Positions 55,099-63,076 of a DNA stretch of 64,000 nucleotides are shown here, piece after piece. Source of the DNA: Clostridiales bacterium (GTDB lineage: Bacteria; Bacillota; Clostridia; Christensenellales; CAG-314); contig JAFLVK010000001.1 of NCBI GenBank assembly GCA_022508345.1, positions 533,841 to 597,840 on the forward strand, in the 5' to 3' direction. Under the pieces are notes generated by a model. The model saw only the letters and a program-made list of their open reading frames with translations. It ran no database searches and had not been told where the DNA came from. Position numbers and translations under genes: made by a program. The first letter of the stretch is position 1. Each line of letters begins with the position of its first letter.

Positions 55099-56175
55099 AT
55101 GAAAGATTTGGTAGATTTACTCAATGAGTTGATACACGGCTGGCCTCTCAGCTTGCAGATAGCAATGTTTGTAGTGGGGCTTGCTGCGGGTGTTTTCTGT
55201 CTGGTAAAGTTTTGCGACATTTTCGTGGATTCGTCCAGCGCAATTGCCAAGAAGCTCAAGGTTTCACCCCTCATTATCGGCTTGACCATTGTGGCAATGG
55301 GTACGTCGTTGCCCGAACTTGCTGTGTCCGTATCCGATTCCATTTCCGCCATCGGCAAACAGGCTACAACCGAGTTCGCTATAGGTAACGTCGTAGGATC
55401 GAATATTTGCAACATTTTATTGGTGCTCGGCTTCTCGGTCGTGTTTACGCCTATCGTCGTTAAAAAGAGCATTTGCAGGCGCGAAATACCCATTTTGCTG
55501 GCTGTAACAGCGCTAACCGTGTTATTCGTGTGTTTGTTCGGATTAAATTCCCCAACAGGCGACCTGGCTATCACCCGCTGGGAAGGAATAGTTTTAGCAG
55601 TGCTTATCATTGCATACATTGCCTACTTGGTGATTATGGCAAAGCGCCATCCCGAAGAGCTGGACGAAGCGGAAGACGTCAAGGATATGGCGTGGTGGAA
55701 AGCTATACTGTTTGTAATACTAGGTGCAGCGGGCATTATCCTTGGCGGACAGTTTGTTGTGTTTGGCGCAAAGGGAATTGCTCTAAATGGCGCAACCGCG
55801 CTGGGGGCAGACGAAGGCATGACGAGTTCGCTTGTCAGTTTGACGATAGTGGCGGTGGGTACGTCGTTGCCCGAGCTTGTTACAAGTACAATCGCAGCGA
55901 AAAAGGGACAAAACGAACTTGCGCTTGGCAATGTTATCGGTAGCAACATTTTCAACTCGCTGTTTGTGTTGGGTATTTCCGCAACGGTCAATCCGCTAAC
56001 TACGGGCAATCAGGTGCTGGTGGACGTATTTGTTATGATGGGCGTTACCGCGTTACTGTTTGTATTCAGCCTCAGCGGCAAGCTACGCAAGGCGCACGGT
56101 TGGGTTCTGCTGGGATGCTATTTGTTGTATTTAGTTTACCTTATCTTGCGTACACTATTAGGGTGGAGTTTTTAA
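55099..56175 (+). CDS. Calcium/sodium-antiporter-family cation exporter (YrbG/CaxA type)
   Basis: The protein has 358 residues and about ten transmembrane helices in two homologous halves. Each half carries the exchanger alpha-repeat: IVAMGTSLPELAVSVSDSI and IVAVGTSLPELVTSTIAAKK, each followed by GNVxGSNI. The ATG at 55099 follows GGAGGGAC. A longer frame opening at 54967 lies inside the riboswitch and should not be used. Given manganese-riboswitch control and coupling to mntP, export of Mn2+ (or Ca2+/Mn2+) is a fair inference. Confidence 0.88.
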   Translation: MKDLVDLLNELIHGWPLSLQIAMFVVGLAAGVFCLVKFCDIFVDSSSAIAKKLKVSPLIIGLTIVAMGTSLPELAVSVSDSISAIGKQATTEFAIGNVVGSNICNILLVLGFSVVFTPIVVKKSICRREIPILLAVTALTVLFVCLFGLNSPTGDLAITRWEGIVLAVLIIAYIAYLVIMAKRHPEELDEAEDVKDMAWWKAILFVILGAAGIILGGQFVVFGAKGIALNGATALGADEGMTSSLVSLTIVAVGTSLPELVTSTIAAKKGQNELALGNVIGSNIFNSLFVLGISATVNPLTTGNQVLVDVFVMMGVTALLFVFSLSGKLRKAHGWVLLGCYLLYLVYLILRTLLGWSF

Positions 56176-56176
56176 C

Positions 56177-56821
56177 ATGTGGGAACTTATTGTTATCAGC
56201 CTTGGCTTGGGCGTAGGGTTGGCAATGGACGCTTGCGCCGTATCTATGTCCAATGGGCTCAATGAACCGCAAATGAAATTTGGCAAAGCATCGCTTATTG
56301 CTGCGATGTTTGGGTTCTTTCAGGCACTGATGCCAATGATAGGCTGGATATGCGTTAGCCTTGTTGCTACAAGCTTTGAAAAGTTCACCGTTTGCATTCC
56401 GTATATTGCACTGGCGTTGTTGGCAATTATCGGCGGCAAAATGCTTTACGACGGCATCAAGGAAACACGGCAAGAAAAGAATGCCGAAGGAAAAGAAAAT
56501 ACAAATGGGTCGGATATTCAATCGGAACAAAAAGTACGCAAGCTCACCTTTGGCGTGCTGATAGTGCAAGCTATTGCAACTAGCATAGACGCACTTTCGA
56601 CGGGCTTTTCCTTGGCGAGCGACAACATGGCTGGCAACGTATGGTGGAAAGCGTTGATTTCCGCAGGGATAATAGCCGTTGTGACCTTTGCGATAAGCTT
56701 AGGCGCGGTGTATCTTGGCAAGAAATTCGGCAACAAGCTTGGCAACAAAGCGCAAATTCTCGGTGGTGCAATTCTCATAGCCATCGGTCTTGAAATCTTC
56801 ATCACCGGCGTATTTTTCTAG
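56177..56821 (+). CDS. mntP: Manganese efflux pump MntP
   Basis: The protein has 214 residues and six transmembrane helices. The two MntP motifs are visible: GLAMDACAVSMSNG (about 15-28) and the inverted-repeat counterpart ATSIDALSTGFSLA (about 133-146), both with intramembrane Asp residues. It exports Mn2+ to prevent toxicity. It starts two bases after the antiporter stop with GGTGGAG upstream, so it belongs to the riboswitch operon. A hydrophilic loop (about 95-120) is longer than usual. Confidence 0.94.
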   Translation: MWELIVISLGLGVGLAMDACAVSMSNGLNEPQMKFGKASLIAAMFGFFQALMPMIGWICVSLVATSFEKFTVCIPYIALALLAIIGGKMLYDGIKETRQEKNAEGKENTNGSDIQSEQKVRKLTFGVLIVQAIATSIDALSTGFSLASDNMAGNVWWKALISAGIIAVVTFAISLGAVYLGKKFGNKLGNKAQILGGAILIAIGLEIFITGVFF

Positions 56822-56916
56822 TCACACAGGACAGTTTCAAGTCTCGTGTGGCTTACCGTGTGCAAAATATTTGACAATGTTCCCAAAGTAGTGTAACATA
56901 AAACAAGCAATTATAA

Positions 56917-57009
56917 GGAAGAGTATCGAAGTGGTTGTAACGGCCCGCACTCGAAATGCGGTTGTCGCCTTCAAGCGGCACATGGGTTCGAATCCCATCT
57001 CTTCCGCCA
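56917..57009 (+). tRNA. tRNA-Ser (anticodon CGA)
   Basis: Acceptor GGAAGAG (56917-56923) pairs with CTCTTCC (56999-57005), then G and encoded CCA. Anticodon loop CTCGAAA gives CGA; long variable arm; T-loop GGTTCGAATCC. It is the left border of a restriction-modification island. Confidence 0.95.
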
Positions 57010-57190
57010 ATTCCAGGCTCGCTTGTGAGTCGCATAAGAAAGGAAGTGATGGTGTTCACTTCCTTTTCTAATGCTCCTGTTTGCTTCGCCTGTTCATTGT
57101 GTCGCGATGGGGCAGCTCGAAATGATGTAGCGCTCCGTTGCACTTCGCTTTCCCTCGCTCCGCTCACGACGAATCCCATCTCTTCCGCCA
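57004..57190 (+). repeat. Direct repeat, left copy (attachment-site-like)
   Basis: This 187-bp segment starts with the last bases of the tRNA-Ser and ends with GAATCCCATCTCTTCCGCCA (57171-57190), a second copy of the tRNA 3' end. A copy of equal length with about nine differences lies at 60964-61150. It contains the tRNA terminator AAAGGAAGTGA / TCACTTCCTTT (57039-57066). Confidence 0.85.
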
Positions 57191-57196
57191 GTAGCA

Positions 57197-57238
57197 AATA
57201 ATACGAACCCATGGATAAGTGAGTTCGTATTATTTTTT
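57197..57238. terminator. Terminator right of the left direct repeat
   Basis: AATAATACGAAC (57197-57208) pairs with GTTCGTATTATT (57223-57234), T-run follows. A related terminator follows the right repeat (61161-61197), so homology between the two borders extends beyond the repeats. Confidence 0.8.
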
Positions 57239-57268
57239 GCGAGAGATTACTTTGGGGTGTGCGTAAAT

Positions 57269-57352
57269 ATGAATATGCAGTCACCCAAACCACCAAAGCC
57301 GACAGTGTGGATGACGATAAAACGCAATGAAAGAGGCAAGTTTACAAAATAA
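57269..57352 (+). CDS. Possible 27-residue basic peptide
   Basis: ATG at 57269 opens a 27-codon frame (MNMQSPKPPKPTVWMTIKRN then ERGKFTK) ending at TAA 57350. It is proline- and lysine-rich and followed by a terminator. The upstream TTGGGGTG is a poor ribosome binding site and no family is recognised, so it may be chance. Confidence 0.25.
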   Translation: MNMQSPKPPKPTVWMTIKRNERGKFTK

Positions 57353-57374
57353 AAAAAGCCATGTGGAAACAAAC

Positions 57375-57406
57375 GTAAAGCCGAGAATTTGTTTTCTCGG
57401 CTTTAC
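57375..57406. terminator. Terminator of the restriction-modification operon
   Basis: GTAAAGCCGAGAA (57375-57387) pairs perfectly with TTCTCGGCTTTAC (57394-57406). It lies four bases after the HNH gene stop on the minus strand. Confidence 0.8.
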
Positions 57407-57409
57407 ACA

Positions 57410-58825
57410 TCAGTCATCAATTTTATAGTAGTGGTATAGTGTTTTAATATCTATATGAAGACCGTTTTTCACTAATTTATCTTTTCTACTGTTAAATAAT
57501 TTATTTATCATGTGCTTTCTTTCCGAATCGACAGCTAAATGTATTTTTCTATGACAATTTGGACACAGGGCAACATAATTATCAAGAATTTCTATGGGTG
57601 AGTCAAAATCATTAGAAAATTCGCGAGGGATTAGGTGATGAATTTCTAGATAATTTTTACTATTTTCTTTTGCTGTAAAGTACTTGCACATTTCTATATC
57701 TTCTAAAACACACCTATACCCTGTATTTAATTTCGCCAATTTCTTTAATGAAGAAGATAATATATCTAGAGCGGCAGCGCCCTCTTGATCGGTGGCATCA
57801 CTTAAACTTAATTCCTTCAATTCTTCTTCAGTTAAGTCTTTTTCCACCAATAACGGTGAGATAGGAACATTCATTACTTTAGAATATACGACTTGGAATA
57901 CGCTTCTGTTTTTATCCGTATTGTAGATAAAACTTTTCAGGTTTGATTCATTTACATTAAATAATTCACGATAAGCGTCTATTGCAGTAGAAACGAAATC
58001 ATCAAAGTCAACAATATGTGAATCGAGGATTCTTCTTACAACAAAAAGTATCCATGCATCTTCTAGAAGCGTGTTAAATGTATAATTTCCCCCCGATCTA
58101 AACTTGTTTGACAAAATACAATTATTTCTTTTGTTTCTATGATTAGTAATTATGTACTTTGATAGTTCCTGTTGTTCAGATATTGAAGATTCTTTATAAA
58201 GTTTTAAAAAATCAATATCATTAAAAGACCTGTAGAAGCAGTCTAAATATAAATAGTCATGTGCAAAATAACTTGAGTTTTTAGATAATGACTCTGCGCA
58301 CACAATGAAATCTTTTTGAACAGCCAAAATTTCGTCAACGGTATATCCAGCCTCATAGCATCTGTCAAAGAAAAATTTTGTTTGCTCTAATATGTAATTA
58401 GGGATATCAGCAAAATAACCCGACAAAATAAGTAACAAACATATGAATTTTTTCTCTAAATATGATAGCTGATCGTCTTCTACCATCTTTTTGAATACAA
58501 TTCCTCTGCTTGTTTTAGTATAGGCATCATCTACAACACGGAAGAATTCAGCTTTACGCATATTTACGACATGCTGTTTTTCGATTTCTTGTAGGGTGCC
58601 AGCCTTTCTTGTCCAACTAGAACGCTTAACATTCTCTACATTTTCTATTACTCTAAATCCTTTTGCAAAACCTTGCAACTCCCCTTTGTTAGAAGACAAA
58701 ATTCCTCTGTAATTTGTATTTATGAAATAAAAGACCTTTCCACCGTTTTTACCACTGGTAGAATAATAGAATTCGTAATATTCTGGATTCAAACATAATT
58801 GTTTGTAAAATTCTACAAGACTCAT
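57410..58825 (-). CDS. HNH-family restriction endonuclease candidate
   Basis: The protein has 471 residues. The C-terminus carries an HNH nuclease motif: LEIHHLIPREF (His-His), then NYVALCPNCHRKIH with a CxxC zinc pair feature and the final His. The N-terminal ~350 residues are helical and unrecognised, presumably for DNA recognition. ATG at 58825 overlaps the methyltransferase stop (ATGA) with GAGG seven bases upstream. An in-frame ATG at 58840 lacks this. Co-expression with two DNA methyltransferases makes it the probable nuclease of a restriction-modification system. AT-rich. Confidence 0.82.
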   Translation of the reverse strand: MSLVEFYKQLCLNPEYYEFYYSTSGKNGGKVFYFINTNYRGILSSNKGELQGFAKGFRVIENVENVKRSSWTRKAGTLQEIEKQHVVNMRKAEFFRVVDDAYTKTSRGIVFKKMVEDDQLSYLEKKFICLLLILSGYFADIPNYILEQTKFFFDRCYEAGYTVDEILAVQKDFIVCAESLSKNSSYFAHDYLYLDCFYRSFNDIDFLKLYKESSISEQQELSKYIITNHRNKRNNCILSNKFRSGGNYTFNTLLEDAWILFVVRRILDSHIVDFDDFVSTAIDAYRELFNVNESNLKSFIYNTDKNRSVFQVVYSKVMNVPISPLLVEKDLTEEELKELSLSDATDQEGAAALDILSSSLKKLAKLNTGYRCVLEDIEMCKYFTAKENSKNYLEIHHLIPREFSNDFDSPIEILDNYVALCPNCHRKIHLAVDSERKHMINKLFNSRKDKLVKNGLHIDIKTLYHYYKIDD

Positions 58826-59835
58826 TGGCAAACCTCGCAAATAAATATTAACTCTTTATGCCCTTCTAGATTTGTTTTTCCAGCATTAAAATAATCATAA
58901 TCAATTTCTCGTTTCGTTACGGTGCCTCTTCTTGATAAAATGCCAATTATTTGCTCTTCACTTATTTTATTATTAGATGCAATACTTTTTGCGGAATAAG
59001 TATTACTATAAGAAACTAATATTAGTTTGCTATCAAGCGACTCAATGAGCGACTCGAATAGTTGTGGCGCTTCTGCACGAGAATAACCACTTTTTAACTC
59101 GTTTCTTTTAAATTTCATAGAGTTTCCTTCGAATTCTCGAGGCTTTTGCCATCGTGCTAGGTTTTCAAGGACATGATAAAAATTTATATATTGTCTAGCA
59201 TTATATGGCGGATCAATATAAACAATATCTGCCCGAATCTGTTTTGCTAAACAATTAGCATCAGTATTAAACAAACGGGCATGTTTTATGTTTTTAATTT
59301 CCAAATTTTCCAATTTAAAGAAAGTGTCTTGTGGCACTTTCTTCAGAAAGTACTCGAAATGTCCTACCGTATTAGCAATTCTGTCCGTTGCATAAAGTAA
59401 GGAAGAAAGGAGAATAAAATATTCTCTTTCGGTTATGCTATTTCTTATTGATTCAATATAGTCGCGAGTGTATCCTATTTTTTTTGCATCGTTAAATGAG
59501 AAATATTTATTTGAATAGATTTCAGAAAAATAATTCGGTTCTATTGCGTTATAGTCAATAGAATTAAGCAAATCTAAAATCTTAACAATTTTACATTCGT
59601 CAAAAGGCAAATCGCTTAACCATGCATTATATGCCACAAAATTAGAGTATAAAATATCATTGACTATAACGTTAAATCCTTTCTCAGCAAAATATGATGC
59701 AACAGCACCTGTTCCGGCAAACAAGTCAGCAAATACTGTTTGTTCTGGAATAAAGGTATTTGGAATACTCTCAGATAGCTGTTCAAGTAGTTTTGTTTTG
59801 TTGCCTATGTATCGTCTATTATTTATTCTTAACAT
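58822..59835 (-). CDS. D12-class N6-adenine DNA methyltransferase (second of the pair)
   Basis: The protein has 337 residues. Motif X YIGNKTKLL near the N-terminus, SAM-binding motif I FADLFAGTGAVASYF (about 35-49), and catalytic motif IV DPPYNARQY. The order X-I-IV puts it in the alpha (Dam/D12) class of m6A methyltransferases. It begins one base after the stop of the upstream methyltransferase, with an A-rich purine stretch as ribosome binding site, and ends in an ATGA overlap with the nuclease gene, giving tight co-translation. Confidence 0.9.
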   Translation of the reverse strand: MLRINNRRYIGNKTKLLEQLSESIPNTFIPEQTVFADLFAGTGAVASYFAEKGFNVIVNDILYSNFVAYNAWLSDLPFDECKIVKILDLLNSIDYNAIEPNYFSEIYSNKYFSFNDAKKIGYTRDYIESIRNSITEREYFILLSSLLYATDRIANTVGHFEYFLKKVPQDTFFKLENLEIKNIKHARLFNTDANCLAKQIRADIVYIDPPYNARQYINFYHVLENLARWQKPREFEGNSMKFKRNELKSGYSRAEAPQLFESLIESLDSKLILVSYSNTYSAKSIASNNKISEEQIIGILSRRGTVTKREIDYDYFNAGKTNLEGHKELIFICEVCQ

Positions 59836-59836
59836 G

Positions 59837-60784
59837 TTATTTCTTTTTTTTGGGCAATATAATTACTTCTCTCTCTTTTGCGTTTCGTAATTTTTTATTG
59901 TAACTAGCCCCACGATAATGGTAGTCTATATCTACAATTTCTATTTCTGTTTCCATTGTTGTGGTCCAATAGTATAATGGCTCATTGCGACGTCCTTGTT
60001 TTTCCAAAACATTTGAGAGAACAAAAAATTTACTATTATTTAAACAATAATTCATAAACCGCAGAATCTCATATTCGTTCTGCTCATTCCATTTATTAGA
60101 TTCATTATATACGGCATTCATAATTAGGTATGGTGGATCCATATAAACGAAATCCGCAGCTTTAATTATTTCTTGTATATGTGAACTTTTAAAATCACCA
60201 CATATAAATTCAGTATTAAGAGATTGCACTCTCTCAATATAGGCTTTCAGTTTCTTTATATTGTTTGTATTTAAATCTGTTTTCCCTACAGGTAAATTAA
60301 ACATTCCTGTTTGAGAAAAACGCATGTCGTTATTAAAAGCATATACCATTAGAAGGTAGAGCATTAAAAAACCTTCGTTTGTTTGTTTGTTTTTCAGATT
60401 ATTATAATCGTTACGTAGATTATAAAATGCATTAGAATTATATGCTTTTAAACCATTATTCGCATTATTATCTTTAATCTGCTTTTTATAATAGGCATAA
60501 CCATATTTTGCAGAGTATGAAAAACCATACTTTTCAATTATTCTTTCTAAATTTACAAGAAGTTTGTCAAAATTAGATTTTGCCAAAAACTTTAAAAGAC
60601 CTATAACATTTTTGTCGTTATCTATAAAAATTACTTTTTGACATGGTGTATTAATGCCAACGGTTGCTCCTCCACAAAACAAATCAACCATTACATTTAT
60701 TTTTTCGGGGAAATAGGGTTGTATTTGATTTAAAATTCTGAATTTGTTGCCCGTATAATTCAACGGCGATTTAATATATTCCAT
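59837..60784 (-). CDS. D12-class N6-adenine DNA methyltransferase (first of the pair)
   Basis: The protein has 315 residues. Motif X NYTGNKFRIL, motif I VDLFCGGATVG, motif IV DPPYLIMN. It is only distantly similar to the second methyltransferase outside the motifs. It is the first gene of the operon, with CGGAGATTTAT ribosome binding site and promoter at 60815-60843. Two separate adenine methyltransferases beside one nuclease usually mean that each modifies one strand of an asymmetric recognition site. Confidence 0.9.
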   Translation of the reverse strand: MEYIKSPLNYTGNKFRILNQIQPYFPEKINVMVDLFCGGATVGINTPCQKVIFIDNDKNVIGLLKFLAKSNFDKLLVNLERIIEKYGFSYSAKYGYAYYKKQIKDNNANNGLKAYNSNAFYNLRNDYNNLKNKQTNEGFLMLYLLMVYAFNNDMRFSQTGMFNLPVGKTDLNTNNIKKLKAYIERVQSLNTEFICGDFKSSHIQEIIKAADFVYMDPPYLIMNAVYNESNKWNEQNEYEILRFMNYCLNNSKFFVLSNVLEKQGRRNEPLYYWTTTMETEIEIVDIDYHYRGASYNKKLRNAKEREVIILPKKKK

Positions 60785-60814
60785 GTTTATAAATCTCCGA
60801 ATAAGTTAAAATTC

Positions 60815-60843
60815 ATTATACCATAGTTTTATTTTGAAATCAA
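60815..60843 (-). promoter_or_regulatory. Restriction-modification promoter TTGATT-17-TATAAT
   Basis: On the minus strand TTGATT (complement of 60838-60843) and TATAAT (complement of 60815-60820), 17 bases apart. The modification gene is first downstream, so methylation would precede cutting. Confidence 0.75.
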
Positions 60844-60963
60844 CCAAGTTATTTTATCAATTTAAAATTATTAACATATACTTTCAATAAAGGTGCAATT
60901 AAACAAAGATGTACGAAATTCTGGTTTTGCACGGCTGTTGGTTCGTATAAAGAGGAAAGCTCT

Positions 60964-61150
60964 CCGCCAATTCCAGGCTCGCCTGTGAGTCGCACAAGAA
61001 AGGAAGTGATGGTGTTCACTTCCTTTTCTAATGCTCCTATTTGCTTCGCCTGTTAATTTCGTCGAGATGGGGCAGCTCGAAATGATGTAGCGCTCCGTTG
61101 CACTTCGCTTACCCTCGCTCTGCTCACGACGAATCCCATCTCTTCCGCCA
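60964..61150 (+). repeat. Direct repeat, right copy (attachment-site-like)
   Basis: This 187-bp copy of 57004-57190 also ends in the tRNA 3' sequence GAATCCCATCTCTTCCGCCA (61131-61150). Just before it, CTCTCCGCCAA replaces CTCTTCCGCCAA of the true tRNA and no functional tRNA precedes it. It includes the same internal terminator (60999-61026). Confidence 0.85.
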
Positions 61151-61160
61151 AACGAAAATT

Positions 61161-61197
61161 GTACGAACTCATGATAAGTGGGTTCGTACATTTTTTT
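61161..61197 (+). terminator. Terminator right of the right direct repeat
   Basis: GTACGAAC (61161-61168) pairs with GTTCGTAC (61182-61189), then seven T. Confidence 0.8.
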
Positions 61198-61268
61198 GTA
61201 ATGGTGGTTTGTAGTTTTTGTGTATGGATAAGTTTACAAACTGCAGGAGATGGTTTTAGTTAATGTCG

Positions 61269-62003
61269 CTAATCTTCTTCGTAGTCGAAGTGTTCTTTGC
61301 GGGAGGCGACGGTCAGGCAGTAAACGGCGGTGGCGCCGGCGCGTTTTAGTACCTTGGCACATTCGTTCAAGGTGGAGCCTGTCGTTTTGACGTCGTCGAT
61401 AACCAGCACGCGCTTGCCTGCCACGTCGGCGTTTATCTTGTATGCGCCGATAAGGTTTGTTTTGCGTTCGGCTTTGCCAAGCTGTTCCTGTGCCACCGTT
61501 TCCTTGTCCTTCACAATAGCTTCAACTAGCAAGCCGTCCTTGTCCTGTAAGTCACAAAAGTGTTTCGCTAACTCGCGCGCCTGGTTGTACCGACGTTTGC
61601 GAAGCGACTTCTTGCTCATGGGTGCAAATGTTACAATATCGTATTGAAGATTGACCTTTTGCGCCATGAAAACAAGATATTTAGCAAACACCTTGGCGTG
61701 AGAGGCAAGGTTGTTGAACTTCATTGACAGTATAGCCTGCTGTACTGCGCCCTCGTAGCTGAAAACAGAATACGCTTGGTCAAAATAAATTTTGTCAAAA
61801 GCACAATTGCCGCAATAGTCTTCTGCACCGTCAATACCTACGCCGCAGCGCTTGCAGGTTTTGCCGTTGTTGTACACAACATCCTTTGCGCATTCCGAGC
61901 AAAAGGCGGTGCCGTCAAAGACATCCCTGCCACAGGCTAGACAGCGAACGGTTGGAGCAAACAGTTCCGTTATTACGTTAGAAATTCGACTTGTCATAAA
62001 CAT
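61269..62003 (-). CDS. ComF family protein (phosphoribosyltransferase fold)
   Basis: The protein has 244 residues. N-terminal double zinc ribbon (CLACG, CSEC, CKRCG, CGNC), then a type I phosphoribosyltransferase fold with the PRPP-binding loop VLVIDDVKTTGSTL. ComF(C) proteins take part in DNA uptake in competent Gram-positives; here no other competence gene is near. The first ATG (62003) lies about eight bases after a TATAAT on this strand and has no ribosome binding site, so the transcript may be leaderless or nearly so. A second ATG at 61997 is an alternative. Confidence 0.9.
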   Translation of the reverse strand: MFMTSRISNVITELFAPTVRCLACGRDVFDGTAFCSECAKDVVYNNGKTCKRCGVGIDGAEDYCGNCAFDKIYFDQAYSVFSYEGAVQQAILSMKFNNLASHAKVFAKYLVFMAQKVNLQYDIVTFAPMSKKSLRKRRYNQARELAKHFCDLQDKDGLLVEAIVKDKETVAQEQLGKAERKTNLIGAYKINADVAGKRVLVIDDVKTTGSTLNECAKVLKRAGATAVYCLTVASRKEHFDYEED

Positions 62004-62022
62004 AATTGTACATTATAATGTA
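61991..62022. promoter_or_regulatory. Palindromic divergent promoter
   Basis: TACATTATAATGTA (62009-62022) is a perfect palindrome that contains TATAAT on both strands. On the plus strand TTGTCA (61991-61996) lies 17 bases upstream of TATAAT (62014-62019). On the minus strand the overlapping TATAAT (complement of 62012-62017) points to comF, but no good -35 is seen. Confidence 0.65.
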
Positions 62023-62051
62023 TAAAAAGTCCATATTTTTAGGAGGCGGAT

Positions 62052-62927
62052 ATGTCAAGTAAATATTTCATGACAATGCTGGTTAGAGAGATTGAGTCGT
62101 TTTTGGGTACGTTTGCTCATGATAGCAACAGCTTGTTCAAGGATGTCAACAACAAACTGATTCATCCCGGGGAATATGGCAGTTACAGGGAGCGTTGTTT
62201 TCGGAATCTGCTGCAATGCGTGTTGAAAAAAGATTACAAGATTTCCGACGGATTTATTATCACGGCAAAAGACAGTCACATATCCACCCAATGCGATGTG
62301 TTAGTGTACAAGTCTTCGGCAATGCCAATAACGGATAACGGCATAGCTAACTTTTATCCTGTAGAAGATGTGTGCGCCATTATTGAAATGAAATCTAATT
62401 TAACCACATCCGCACTAAAGGATGCGTTGCGCAAGTTGTCGGAAGTTAAAAAATTGGGAAAGGATAGACGAAACAACAAGACCAAATCAAACTTGTGCCA
62501 TCAAGACACAATACCTACGTTTCTTGTGTGTAACAGATTGGAAAGCACGGATATTGATTTCGAACAAATATACGCAGGCATAGACAGGGAATTTTGGCAT
62601 AATGGAATTCTCAGTGTAGAAGATGGTTTTTTAACATATTGTTTGCTGTATAAAGATTTGCCTAAAATTGCAAAGCAGGCATTCGAAAACCTAGGTTACG
62701 ATGTTAACAACGGTGGATCTGTACATAATTTTTCTCAACTTAAATATAAAGTTGGGGAAAATTTTGATGCATACGATTGCCCCATAAATTTCATCGATGC
62801 GCATCAGGTAGATAGGTACAGACACATTATCTCATTTTTGTTGTCTGTGATACAAAGTATAAATATGACAGATAAATATTCCTTTGACCCAATTGAATAT
62901 ATGGGCTACTTTAAAGAAAAAATATAA
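62052..62927 (+). CDS. DUF6602-like protein with PD-(D/E)XK nuclease-like motif
   Basis: The protein has 291 residues. The pattern GSYRERCFRNLL, then SDGFIITAKDS, QCDVLVYKS (Asp) and DVCAIIEMKSNL (ExK) is that of DUF6602 proteins and matches the D...ExK core of the PD-(D/E)XK nuclease superfamily. No signal peptide. AGGAGG seven bases before the ATG. DUF6602 proteins are uncharacterised but often lie in accessory or defence regions; this one lies next to the restriction-modification island. Activity is inferred. Confidence 0.7.
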   Translation: MSSKYFMTMLVREIESFLGTFAHDSNSLFKDVNNKLIHPGEYGSYRERCFRNLLQCVLKKDYKISDGFIITAKDSHISTQCDVLVYKSSAMPITDNGIANFYPVEDVCAIIEMKSNLTTSALKDALRKLSEVKKLGKDRRNNKTKSNLCHQDTIPTFLVCNRLESTDIDFEQIYAGIDREFWHNGILSVEDGFLTYCLLYKDLPKIAKQAFENLGYDVNNGGSVHNFSQLKYKVGENFDAYDCPINFIDAHQVDRYRHIISFLLSVIQSINMTDKYSFDPIEYMGYFKEKI

Positions 62928-62928
62928 G

Positions 62929-63038
62929 AAATGTCGCACTGGTGTATTGCCCGTAGCTAAAAGGAACCTGCTGTTGTTCGGGCAAAGAGTGCATTTGTAA
63001 ACTATATCTAACAGGGGCTACTTTCTTGTAGCCCCTGT
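62929..63038 (+). ncRNA. Two-hairpin structured region, possible small RNA
   Basis: In the 149-base gap, an outer pairing AAAT...GCACT (62929-62940) with AGTGCATTT (62988-62996) encloses a perfect TTGCCCG / CGGGCAA stem (62947-62953 with 62979-62985). A second very stable hairpin, ACAGGGGCTAC / GTAGCCCCTGT (63011-63038), follows without a T-run. The second is probably the shared terminator of the convergent genes. The first is more elaborate than a terminator and may be a structured RNA; I do not recognise it. Confidence 0.4.
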
Positions 63039-63076
63039 AATATGTATTTTGCAAAACATGCCAATAGCAGGCTTTT

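Noticed and set aside
56853..57296. Minus-strand open frame across the tRNA-Ser (and its copy at 60871-61191)
   Set aside because: It contains the GGRDGIRTH-type sequence known as a spurious translation antisense to tRNA genes.
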